Assembly (NCBI GenBank): GCA_041650255.1 | Contig: JBAZLL010000008.1 | Coordinates: 1 to 54,387, forward strand | Origin: 1-14-0-10-45-29 sp041650255 | Lineage (GTDB): Archaea > Micrarchaeota > Micrarchaeia > Anstonellales > Anstonellaceae | DNA length: 54,387 nucleotides | Direction: 5' to 3' | Shown here: one piece after another, positions 1 to 5,690 of the stretch | How positions within the stretch are numbered: the first letter of the stretch is position 1 | Layout: each line of letters starts with the position of its first letter | Position numbers and translations under genes: made by a program | Notes under the pieces: generated by a model | Database searches by the model: none | What the model was told of the DNA's origin: nothing | The model's input: only the letters and a program-made list of their open reading frames with translations

Positions 1-2
1 AA

Positions 3-434
3 GAGCGAAAAAAGCCCGCGCAAGACGAGGTAAGCGATGTGGATGGCAAGGTCGCAAAGCCAAAGCTTTCCGCCCAAGCCGAAGACGATTTGAACTTTTT
101 CAGGCACGCAAGAAAAAAGGCGCGCGAAAATGTGAATCGCCGCTCGGAGCGCAACGAAGCCACACGATACATGTTCTCAGAAGATGCGACTCGGCGCCCG
201 CCTGAATACGGACGGCAGACACCAACTGCATATGCAGGACGCTCATCATCTGGTTATACCGGGCGGCAACCTGCCGGCTATACCACAAGACAGGCGGATT
301 CATCTCATTCGCGGGATGCAAACAGGCGCCCCGCCTCGCCCGGCTATTTGGGACGCTCGCCTCAAGCGGGGCAAAATCCTCAAAAGCACTCAAGGCACAA
401 ACGCCAATTTTCAAAGCATGGCAGAAACCGCTAA
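3..434 (+). CDS. C-terminal part of an Arg-rich low-complexity protein (cut by window edge)
   Basis: The frame is open from the first bases of the window, so this is the tail of a gene that begins outside it; an internal GTG at 39 could be taken for a start but has no convincing ribosome site. The visible part begins charged and probably helical (Asp-Asp-Leu-Asn-Phe-Phe, then Lys/Arg-rich). From about 180 onward it is disordered: Arg, Ser, Gly, Tyr and Gln, with repeats of the type Tyr-x-Gly-Arg and Gly-Tyr-Thr-Gly-Arg-Gln. Such Arg/Gly/Tyr tails occur on RNA- or DNA-binding proteins such as helicases, but no catalytic domain lies in the window and the function is unknown. The DnaG gene 550 bases downstream has a very similar disordered segment. 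A TATA-like element (470-478) follows, so the next transcript probably starts separately. Confidence 0.6.
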   Translation, partial: ERKKPAQDEVSDVDGKVAKPKLSAQAEDDLNFFRHARKKARENVNRRSERNEATRYMFSEDATRRPPEYGRQTPTAYAGRSSSGYTGRQPAGYTTRQADSSHSRDANRRPASPGYLGRSPQAGQNPQKHSRHKRQFSKHGRNR

Positions 435-532
435 TGCCAAAATCTAAGAATAGCCAAAGCCTCTAAAAAGCTTATAAACTTCCAATCCCTAATATAATTG
501 CCTTGCGTGGATGGCGCTCAGAGCAATAAGCA

Positions 533-622
533 ATGAAGCGGCTGTCAACAACGCATTGGCATAAATTCAAAAAATTCATCAAAAAGATTCGCAAACCGGA
601 AGAATTTGCATGGGTCATTTGA
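533..622 (+). CDS. possible 29-residue basic peptide overlapping the DUF167 start
   Basis: ATG at 533 opens a 29-codon frame that ends 12 bases inside the next gene. The peptide is strongly basic and amphipathic (His-Lys-Phe-Lys-Lys-Phe-Ile-Lys-Lys-Ile) and ends Glu-Phe-Ala-Trp-Val-Ile. The TATA-like element at 470-478 lies about 55 bases upstream, so the ORF would sit in the leader of the DUF167 transcript. No clear ribosome site is visible. It may be a translated leader ORF or chance; I do not recognise it. Confidence 0.15.
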   Translation: MKRLSTTHWHKFKKFIKKIRKPEEFAWVI

Positions 623-918
623 CTCTAAAAGTTACACCGGGCTCAAAGAAGCCCGAAATCAAGCTCATAGATAATGGGGCAATCTCCCTTCATAGGTCCA
701 ATATGGCAAACGAGGCTGCGATAGCAGTCCGCCTTTGCGAGAGAGCCCAAGAAAATAAGGCAAACATTGCCCTCATAAAACTCTTGAGCCGCCTTTCCGG
801 TTTTAAAGTGCGTTTAATCGCAGGTGCGAACAACAGGATAAAAACAGTGGAATTTGATTGCGAGCGGGAAACATTTCTCAAAAATATCACAGAAGCGCTT
901 GAGGCAAAAAAAGCCTAA
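610..918 (+). CDS. DUF167 / YggU family protein
   Basis: A 102-residue protein with the family hallmarks: N-terminal strand with Val-Thr-Pro-Gly-Ser-Lys-Lys-Pro, a central block Glu-Asn-Lys-Ala-Asn-Ile-Ala-Leu-Ile-Lys-Leu-Leu-Ser, then Val-Arg-Leu-Ile-Ala-Gly-Ala-Asn-Asn-Arg-Ile-Lys. Length and motif order match DUF167 (UPF0235), small alpha/beta proteins found in bacteria, archaea and eukaryotes whose biochemical role is not settled. The start is the only ATG consistent with the conserved N-terminus, but it lacks a strong ribosome site. It precedes dnaG on the same strand by about 70 bases; dnaG has its own ribosome site, so co-transcription is possible but not shown. Confidence 0.8.
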   Translation: MGHLTLKVTPGSKKPEIKLIDNGAISLHRSNMANEAAIAVRLCERAQENKANIALIKLLSRLSGFKVRLIAGANNRIKTVEFDCERETFLKNITEALEAKKA

Positions 919-990
919 GCCGCCACCCCCTTGCACATTGCCACTTTTATCCTAGTCTCTTTTTGATGGGTTTTTCCAAAGGTGAGATTA

Positions 991-2493
991 ATGGGAAAAA
1001 CATACATCGATACAGTAAAATATCAGGTTTATGCAAACGTTGAAATTGACGGGCTTGTTGAAAAACCGGACGTAGTCGGCGCAATATTTGGTCAGACAGA
1101 AGGATTGCTCGGCGACGAGCTCGACCTGCGCGAATTGCAAAAGAACGGAAGAATAGGCAGAATTGAAGTTGACCTTTCTCCAAGAGGCGGCAAAGCGGTC
1201 GGGAAAATAAAACTTCCATCTTCGCTTGACATGGTTGAAACCTCCATATTGGCGGCTGCGCTTGAAACAGTAGACCGAGTCGGCCCATGCGATGCGCGAA
1301 TCAACATTGAAAAAATAGAAGACACCCGCACCCTCAAGCGAAAAGGGCTCGTGGACAGGGCAAAGAATTTGCTCAAAACAATGCTTGTGGACGAAATCCC
1401 CGAGAGCAAGGAAATTTCCGAGCAAGTTCGCTCCGAGGTAAAAACTGCCGAAATATCCTCATACGGTCCGGAAAAGCTTCCGGCAGGACCCGGCGTTATG
1501 AAAATGGATTCCATAGTTGTTGTGGAAGGGAGAGCCGATGTTCTCAATCTTCTTAAAAACGACATCACAAACGCAGTTGCGGTTGGAGGAGCAAACGTTG
1601 CTCAATCAATTAGCAAGCTCACAAAGGAAAAGGAAACGACCGCCTTTTTGGACGGCGACCGCGGCGGAGATATTATTTTGGCCGAGCTCACAAGAATCTG
1701 CGATATAGATTTCGTGGCACGAGCACCGCGCGGGAAAGAGGTTGAAGAGCTTACAAGAAAAGAGCTCATAAAATGCCTGCGCTCAAAGGTTCCATACGAA
1801 CAGGGCGGAGTAAATACCAGCGCATCAAACATTGCCAGCATCTCCGGTCCAGGCCCCGCTCCATCTTCAAATGGAGCAAGCAATGGAAATGGCAGTTATT
1901 CTTCGGGAGGGGAATCCCGCGAATACAGGCAAAACTCTTCGCCTTCAGGCAGATTTGAGTCTTACCCGCCGCGCCAGTCAGACAATGGCTATGTCGGTAG
2001 GCAATCCTCTTCTTCCTCTTCGCGTCCATCCTACTCAAGAGGCGAGAGATATTCGGCGCGTCCATCTTCTTCAAGAGGAAGCTATTCACGTGGGCCTGCA
2101 GGCGCATCGCCTTCTATGCCCCCGATAGCCGAACCAACTCCGCTTGAAAATGCACCCACGAGCGCTCCAGAGCCCGTGCAGATACGGGTTTCACAAGAGC
2201 CGGCGCCGACTGAAGTTCCAGCAGAGCTTATGTCTTCGCTCGGAGAGCTTGAGAACACATTAAAAGCCCGTTTTTATGATGCGTCCAATAGCATGACAAA
2301 AGAAGTGCCTGTTCGCGACATGATAAAAACGCTTGAAGCGGAGAGCCAAGTGAATGCAATTGTCTTTGACGGAATTATAACTCAGAGGCTTGCCGATTTG
2401 GCATCTGCTAAAGGCTCGCGTGTGCTTGTTGGAATAAAGCTTGGAAATGTTTTCAAGAAGCCATCGGGAGTTTTACTGTACACAAAACAGTAA
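991..2493 (+). CDS. dnaG: archaeal DnaG (primase-like TOPRIM protein)
   Basis: ATG 991 lies 5 bases after a GGTGA ribosome site (981-985); a GTG at 982 inside that site is less likely. The N-terminal Gly-Lys-Thr-Tyr-Ile-Asp-Thr-Val-Lys-Tyr is characteristic of archaeal DnaG. The TOPRIM domain has its acidic motifs at about residue 176 (Val-Val-Glu-Gly-Arg-Ala-Asp) and 223 (Leu-Asp-Gly-Asp-Arg-Gly-Gly). The conserved archaeal C-terminal domain occupies roughly 414-500. In archaea this protein has weak primase activity and also associates with the exosome in RNA decay. Between TOPRIM and the C-terminal domain is an unusually long disordered linker (about 270-410) rich in Ser, Gly, Arg and Tyr, including Gly-Tyr-Val-Gly-Arg-Gln and repeated Ser-Tyr-Ser-Arg-Gly. 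The linker resembles the tail of the protein at the window start. Confidence 0.95.
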   Translation: MGKTYIDTVKYQVYANVEIDGLVEKPDVVGAIFGQTEGLLGDELDLRELQKNGRIGRIEVDLSPRGGKAVGKIKLPSSLDMVETSILAAALETVDRVGPCDARINIEKIEDTRTLKRKGLVDRAKNLLKTMLVDEIPESKEISEQVRSEVKTAEISSYGPEKLPAGPGVMKMDSIVVVEGRADVLNLLKNDITNAVAVGGANVAQSISKLTKEKETTAFLDGDRGGDIILAELTRICDIDFVARAPRGKEVEELTRKELIKCLRSKVPYEQGGVNTSASNIASISGPGPAPSSNGASNGNGSYSSGGESREYRQNSSPSGRFESYPPRQSDNGYVGRQSSSSSSRPSYSRGERYSARPSSSRGSYSRGPAGASPSMPPIAEPTPLENAPTSAPEPVQIRVSQEPAPTEVPAELMSSLGELENTLKARFYDASNSMTKEVPVRDMIKTLEAESQVNAIVFDGIITQRLADLASAKGSRVLVGIKLGNVFKKPSGVLLYTKQ

Positions 2494-2549
2494 GTCCAAA
2501 AAACGCGGAGTGGGAACATCGCACATCCATTGTCCCCCTCCCCATTTTT

Positions 2550-2569
2550 GAGGGTCTTTTCTGACCCTC
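2550..2569 (+). terminator. hairpin after dnaG
   Basis: A perfect 7-bp stem (GAGGGTC / GACCCTC) with a 6-base T-rich loop sits in a C-rich stretch 57 bases after the dnaG stop and 45 bases before the tandem repeats. It is preceded by a T-run (2545-2549) but not followed by one. It may mark the end of the dnaG transcript or processing; archaeal termination usually needs only T-tracts, so the role is uncertain. Confidence 0.35.
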
Positions 2570-2614
2570 CCCCTTAGCTATTATAAAAGTTCAATAGCAA
2601 ATTATTGCATTCAA

Positions 2615-2978
2615 GAACCCATGCAATGGTTATCCAGCCACCTGTTGGTGGCTGTCCCTCCAGCCCGCTGATGCGGTCTGTAGGCGGTACCTGCATTCGG
2701 TATTTAATGTTTTTGAGAAATAATACATAATTGAGGACCCATGGTCCAATGGTTATCCAGCCACCTGTTGGTGGCTGTCCCTCCAGCCCGCTGATGCGGT
2801 CTGTAGGCGGTACCTGCATTCGGTATTTAATGTTTTTGAAATAATACATAATTGAGGACCCATGGTCCAATGGTTATCCAGCCACCTGTTGGTGGCTGTC
2901 CCTCCAGCCCGCTGATGCGGTCTGTAGGCGGTACCTGCATTCGGTATTTAATGTTTTTGAGAAATAATACATAATTGA
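2615..2978 (+). repeat. three tandem ~120-base cassettes each starting with the 5' end of tRNA-Val
   Basis: Copies begin at 2615, 2735 and 2856, and the intact tRNA-Val begins at 2979 exactly in register, giving periods of 120, 121 and 123 bases. Each unit contains about 21 bases identical to the tRNA 5' end (up to the D-loop GGTTA; the first copy has 3 bases missing and a mismatch). It then carries a block with three potential hairpins, for example 2635-2654 (8-bp stem CAGCCACC/GGTGGCTG), 2665-2676 (4 bp) and 2688-2702 (4 bp), and an A/T-rich tail with a TATTTAA element about 30 bases before the next unit. Copies differ only by small indels (a GA missing before copy 3; GTC missing in copy 1), so the duplications look recent or actively homogenised. 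The unit is too long and has no unique spacers, so it is not a CRISPR array. Confidence 0.9.
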
Positions 2979-3050
2979 GGACCCATGGTCCAATGGTTAC
3001 GATACCTGCTTGACGTGCAGGTGATACGAGTTCGATTCTCGTTGGGTCCA
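2979..3050 (+). tRNA. tRNA-Val (anticodon GAC)
   Basis: A complete cloverleaf: acceptor GGACCCA pairs with TGGGTCC, followed by discriminator A at 3050. The D-arm includes AATGGTTA. The anticodon stem CCTGC/GCAGG encloses the 7-base loop TTGACGT, giving anticodon GAC (Val). The T-arm ACGAG/CTCGT has loop TTCGATT. No intron and no encoded CCA. The TATA element TATTTAAT lies about 30 bases upstream, at the same spacing as in each preceding cassette. Confidence 0.95.
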
Positions 3051-3101
3051 AATCGTCTTTAGAAAAAAATATTTCATACAAATAAAATTCAGAACTTTTT
3101 A

Positions 3102-3126
3102 TGCAGGTGATACGAATTCGATTCTC
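3102..3126 (+). repeat. partial second copy of the tRNA-Val 3' region
   Basis: These 25 bases match tRNA-Val bases 3016-3040 (anticodon-stem 3' side, variable loop and most of the T-arm) with one mismatch. The acceptor strand is missing; instead a perfect 7-bp hairpin follows (CAAGCCC-AAA-GGGCTTG, 3126-3142). It cannot form a tRNA and looks like a duplicated fragment or integration footprint. Confidence 0.8.
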
Positions 3127-3219
3127 AAGCCCAAAGGGCTTGGGAATATAAAAAATGTTTTTTATCAATTTAGTCTGCTTTATATTGTTTGCCTCAATTT
3201 CTTTTTTCAAGGTGAATCT

Positions 3220-4140
3220 ATGTTCGTAACTCAAATTTCTCCATATTACAATCCGAATATATATTCAAAAAAACAACAAAACGACGAAGTATTATCATAT
3301 ATCCCCAGATACCCTGCGTCAATTCTACAGCCCGGAAACAATTGTCACACCGCCGAGATTAAGCAAATAAACGGGGGCGAAATAGATATAATAGATGAGA
3401 AACTGACAAATGGCAGATTGCTTCTGATAAATTTCAAAGCATCCTCCCCCATCGGAACCCCTCTGAAAACAAAGCTGAATTACAACGAAATCGGGCCATT
3501 CCACTCAAGCGGGGATTTCAATATTTTTGTGTTCAAGCCGGACGGAACAATTCTCGCGGGCAATGCTGAGGAATCACTAACTTCTCTTACTGTGGTAAAT
3601 GCAAAAAATCGCAAACTTTTTGTGTATGACGAGCCAATGTTCGTATCTTATGGTCAAAGCAGTCAATGCGTTGTTTTAACAACCGAGAATAAGCACTTTG
3701 AGCTTGAGCCTGAATATGGCGGAACAACTTATGCAAACCAGCTCATGGTCAACCCAATTACCGGCGATACAAAATACCGTGTCGGCAATTCGGATTCTTG
3801 GAAAAGCGGCACTCTCAAAGCAGTAGTGGAAAATGCCGGAGAGGAAACATCAGTAATCGAATCAAGTTCCGTGTCCTCCCTAATCGGGCTTTTGGCTCCA
3901 AATCCAGTTACAAAGGGTCGGGCAACTTTAACCGTTGATTTGCCAGAACAGCATGCACATGAGCCATTTTCCATAAAAGTATATACTCCAAACGGTCGCG
4001 TGGTATATGAGCAACTGGACATGCAAGGTCGCTCCGAGATATCATTGAACCTTTCCGACCTCTCAAGCGGCACTTACTATGCAAACATTTACCTCAAAAA
4101 CGGTTTTCAGACTACCATTCCCTTCGAGGTAGTAAAGTAG
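3220..4140 (+). CDS. unknown protein with C-terminal sorting-like (T9SS type A-like) domain
   Basis: 306 residues; ATG preceded by AAGGTGA (3209-3215). The last ~80 residues read Leu-Ala-Pro-Asn-Pro-Val, then Phe-Ser-Ile-Lys-Val-Tyr-Thr-Pro-Asn-Gly-Arg-Val-Val-Tyr-Glu, then Ile-Ser-Leu-Asn-Leu-Ser-Asp-Leu-Ser-Ser-Gly-Thr-Tyr-Tyr, ending Ile-Pro-Phe-Glu-Val-Val-Lys. That pattern of Pro-Asn-Pro, a strand with x-Gly-Arg-Val-Val, Leu-x-x-Gly-x-Tyr and a terminal Lys strand is the layout of the Por-secretion C-terminal sorting domain and of related FlgD-type Ig folds in bacteria. The N-terminal 220 residues look beta-rich but are not recognised. No obvious signal peptide is seen at this start, which would be odd for a T9SS cargo. 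It stands alone between the tRNA-Val region and tfb. Confidence 0.6.
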   Translation: MFVTQISPYYNPNIYSKKQQNDEVLSYIPRYPASILQPGNNCHTAEIKQINGGEIDIIDEKLTNGRLLLINFKASSPIGTPLKTKLNYNEIGPFHSSGDFNIFVFKPDGTILAGNAEESLTSLTVVNAKNRKLFVYDEPMFVSYGQSSQCVVLTTENKHFELEPEYGGTTYANQLMVNPITGDTKYRVGNSDSWKSGTLKAVVENAGEETSVIESSSVSSLIGLLAPNPVTKGRATLTVDLPEQHAHEPFSIKVYTPNGRVVYEQLDMQGRSEISLNLSDLSSGTYYANIYLKNGFQTTIPFEVVK

Positions 4141-4234
4141 TGTTGTAATCTTTGTTTGCCTGGTTTTTGCCAAGCCCGTCAATTTGTCACAGGTTTCTTT
4201 TTAAATCTTTTATAAATCCACATTCTTTTCTTTT

Positions 4235-4260
4235 CGTCGAAGGATTAAATCCCTCCGACG
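4235..4260 (+). other. imperfect hairpin between the sorting-domain gene and tfb
   Basis: CGTCG (4235-4239) pairs with CGACG (4256-4260), with an inner AGG/CCT extension around an A/T loop; a T-rich stretch precedes it. It lies in the 238-base gap that also holds several A/T-rich TATA-like elements (such as ATTTAAAT near 4280) before tfb. It may be a terminator or a leader element; no function can be assigned. Confidence 0.3.
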
Positions 4261-4378
4261 ATTTAAAAAACCAGAACATTTAAATACCTCCCAACCCCTA
4301 AGTAAATATCAACTTTTAAAAATCATCTAAATAGCTCACGTTTGGGCCTTTAGATTATGTCTTATTTGAGGTGTGTGA

Positions 4379-5287
4379 ATGGCTTCTGAAAAATGTCCCG
4401 AATGTGGCAGTATAAAACTTGTTAGAGACTATGCCAAAGGCGAGGTAGTATGTGCTTCCTGTGGGATAGTTATCGAGGAAAATATTGAGGATCACCGCCC
4501 GGAATGGCGCGCATTTGATTCAGAACAGCGAGAAAAGCGTGCACGTGGTGGCGCCCCGATAAAATACATGCGCCCAAACAAAGGTCTTGTGACTGAGATT
4601 GACCAATACAACCGCGACATTCGCGGTGCAAAAATTTCTCCTAAAAAACAGGCTCAACTTTACCGAATGAGAAAGTGGCACAAGCGCGCATCCATCGCCA
4701 CTTCAATGGAGAGAAATTTGGCAATCGCGCTCTCGGAGCTTGACAGAATAGCATCCTATTTGGGCTTGCCGGATTCAATCCGCGAGTCTGCCGCACTCCT
4801 GTACCGAAAATGCATAAAAGCAGAGCTCATTCGCGGAAGGCTGATTGAGTCGGTCGTATCTGCGGTTATTTATGCAACTTGCAGACTGCAGGGAATTCCC
4901 CGAACTCTTGATGAAATATCAAAAGTATCCGGAATTGAGAAAAAGGAAATCGGCAGGGCTTATCGCTTTGTGCGCAGAGAACTGGACCTTGAGGTTCCAC
5001 TTACCGACCCGTCCCAATATGTGCCAAAATTCACTGCCGCACTAAAGCTTTCGGGCAAGGTGCAGGAAAAAGCAATTCAGCTTCTCAAAAAGGCAGTATC
5101 CAAAGGGCTCATTTCCGGAAGAGGGCCAACAGGCGTTGCGGCAGCGGCAGTATATATCGCGTCCGCAATGTTTGGCGAGAGGCGCACTCAAAAGGAAGTG
5201 GCGGATGTTGCCGGTGTTACTGAAGTGACAATTCGCAACAGATACCGCGAGCTCAAAAAGGAGTTAGGGCTAAAGGTTGCACTTTAG
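4379..5287 (+). CDS. tfb: transcription initiation factor IIB (TFB)
   Basis: 302 residues. The N-terminal zinc ribbon has Cys-Pro-Glu-Cys-Gly (about residue 6) and Cys-Ala-Ser-Cys-Gly (about 26), followed by the B-reader region (Arg-Pro-Glu-Trp-Arg-Ala-Phe). Two cyclin-like repeats follow, about 110-200 and 205-300, the second with a helix-turn-helix for BRE contact. TFB recruits RNA polymerase to TBP-bound promoters. GAGGTG at 4368-4373 supports the ATG. Full length, no visible defects. It is the only TFB in the window. Confidence 0.97.
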   Translation: MASEKCPECGSIKLVRDYAKGEVVCASCGIVIEENIEDHRPEWRAFDSEQREKRARGGAPIKYMRPNKGLVTEIDQYNRDIRGAKISPKKQAQLYRMRKWHKRASIATSMERNLAIALSELDRIASYLGLPDSIRESAALLYRKCIKAELIRGRLIESVVSAVIYATCRLQGIPRTLDEISKVSGIEKKEIGRAYRFVRRELDLEVPLTDPSQYVPKFTAALKLSGKVQEKAIQLLKKAVSKGLISGRGPTGVAAAAVYIASAMFGERRTQKEVADVAGVTEVTIRNRYRELKKELGLKVAL

Positions 5288-5357
5288 AATTTTTCTTTTC
5301 TATTTTTTAAAAAGAGATTTTTGGCTAAAAATTAGCCAAATTTCATTCTAATCTTTC

Positions 5358-5585
5358 TTACATCAATTTCTGCTTTCCCTTTCCACTCTCGAATTTTTTT
5401 GTCATTCTTTTTACTACATTGCAGATGTGCTTAATCTGCTCATTTGGCACTTTCTCATCGGAGTACTGCCCGCGAAATCCTCCAATAACTGCTGTCAATT
5501 CAAATTTTTGGTTAATGGTAAGCTTTTGGTTGGCAAAAATTCCATTATTGAGAACATTAAATTGTCCATTCTGTTTTGCGTTCAT
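5358..5585 (-). CDS. small hypothetical protein (75 aa)
   Basis: On the reverse strand the ATG at 5585 is preceded by AAAGGTGA at good spacing and, further up, by an ATATAAAG TATA element (about 5619-5626), so it has its own expression signals. The protein has a mixed N-terminal half (Phe-Asn-Val-Leu-Asn-Asn-Gly-Ile-Phe-Ala) and a basic Lys-rich C-terminus (Arg-Met-Thr-Lys-Lys-Phe). No family is recognised. It lies in the gap between tfb and leuS, on the opposite strand to both, and partly faces the leuS promoter. Confidence 0.55.
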   Translation of the reverse strand: MNAKQNGQFNVLNNGIFANQKLTINQKFELTAVIGGFRGQYSDEKVPNEQIKHICNVVKRMTKKFESGKGKQKLM

Positions 5586-5662
5586 ACGTATTCACCTTTA
5601 TTTCTTTTCTATATTATGCTTTATATTCCCACACCATCTCATCCATGCTCTAAGACCAATTC

Positions 5663-5670
5663 TTATATAC
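5663..5670 (+). promoter_or_regulatory. TATA box for leaderless leuS
   Basis: TTATATAC centred about 25 bases before the leuS ATG at 5691, with no ribosome site between. This is the archaeal pattern for a transcript starting at or next to the start codon. It also argues against the longer in-frame reading that would begin at 5427. Confidence 0.7.
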
Positions 5671-5690
5671 AATTCTCTCCCTATTATTTC

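Noticed and set aside
2615..2978. CRISPR-like array
   Set aside because: Units are ~120 bases, nearly identical throughout with no unique spacers, and no cas genes are present.
2574..3234. Reverse-strand ORFs with ~40-residue repeats across the tandem cassettes
   Set aside because: The repeats follow the DNA period and cross the tRNA gene; no start signals, and the peptide is explained by the tRNA-derived repeat being open in that frame.
5427..5690. 88-residue N-terminal extension of LeuRS
   Set aside because: It crosses the TATA box and overlaps the reverse-strand small gene; conserved LeuRS sequence starts only after ATG 5691.
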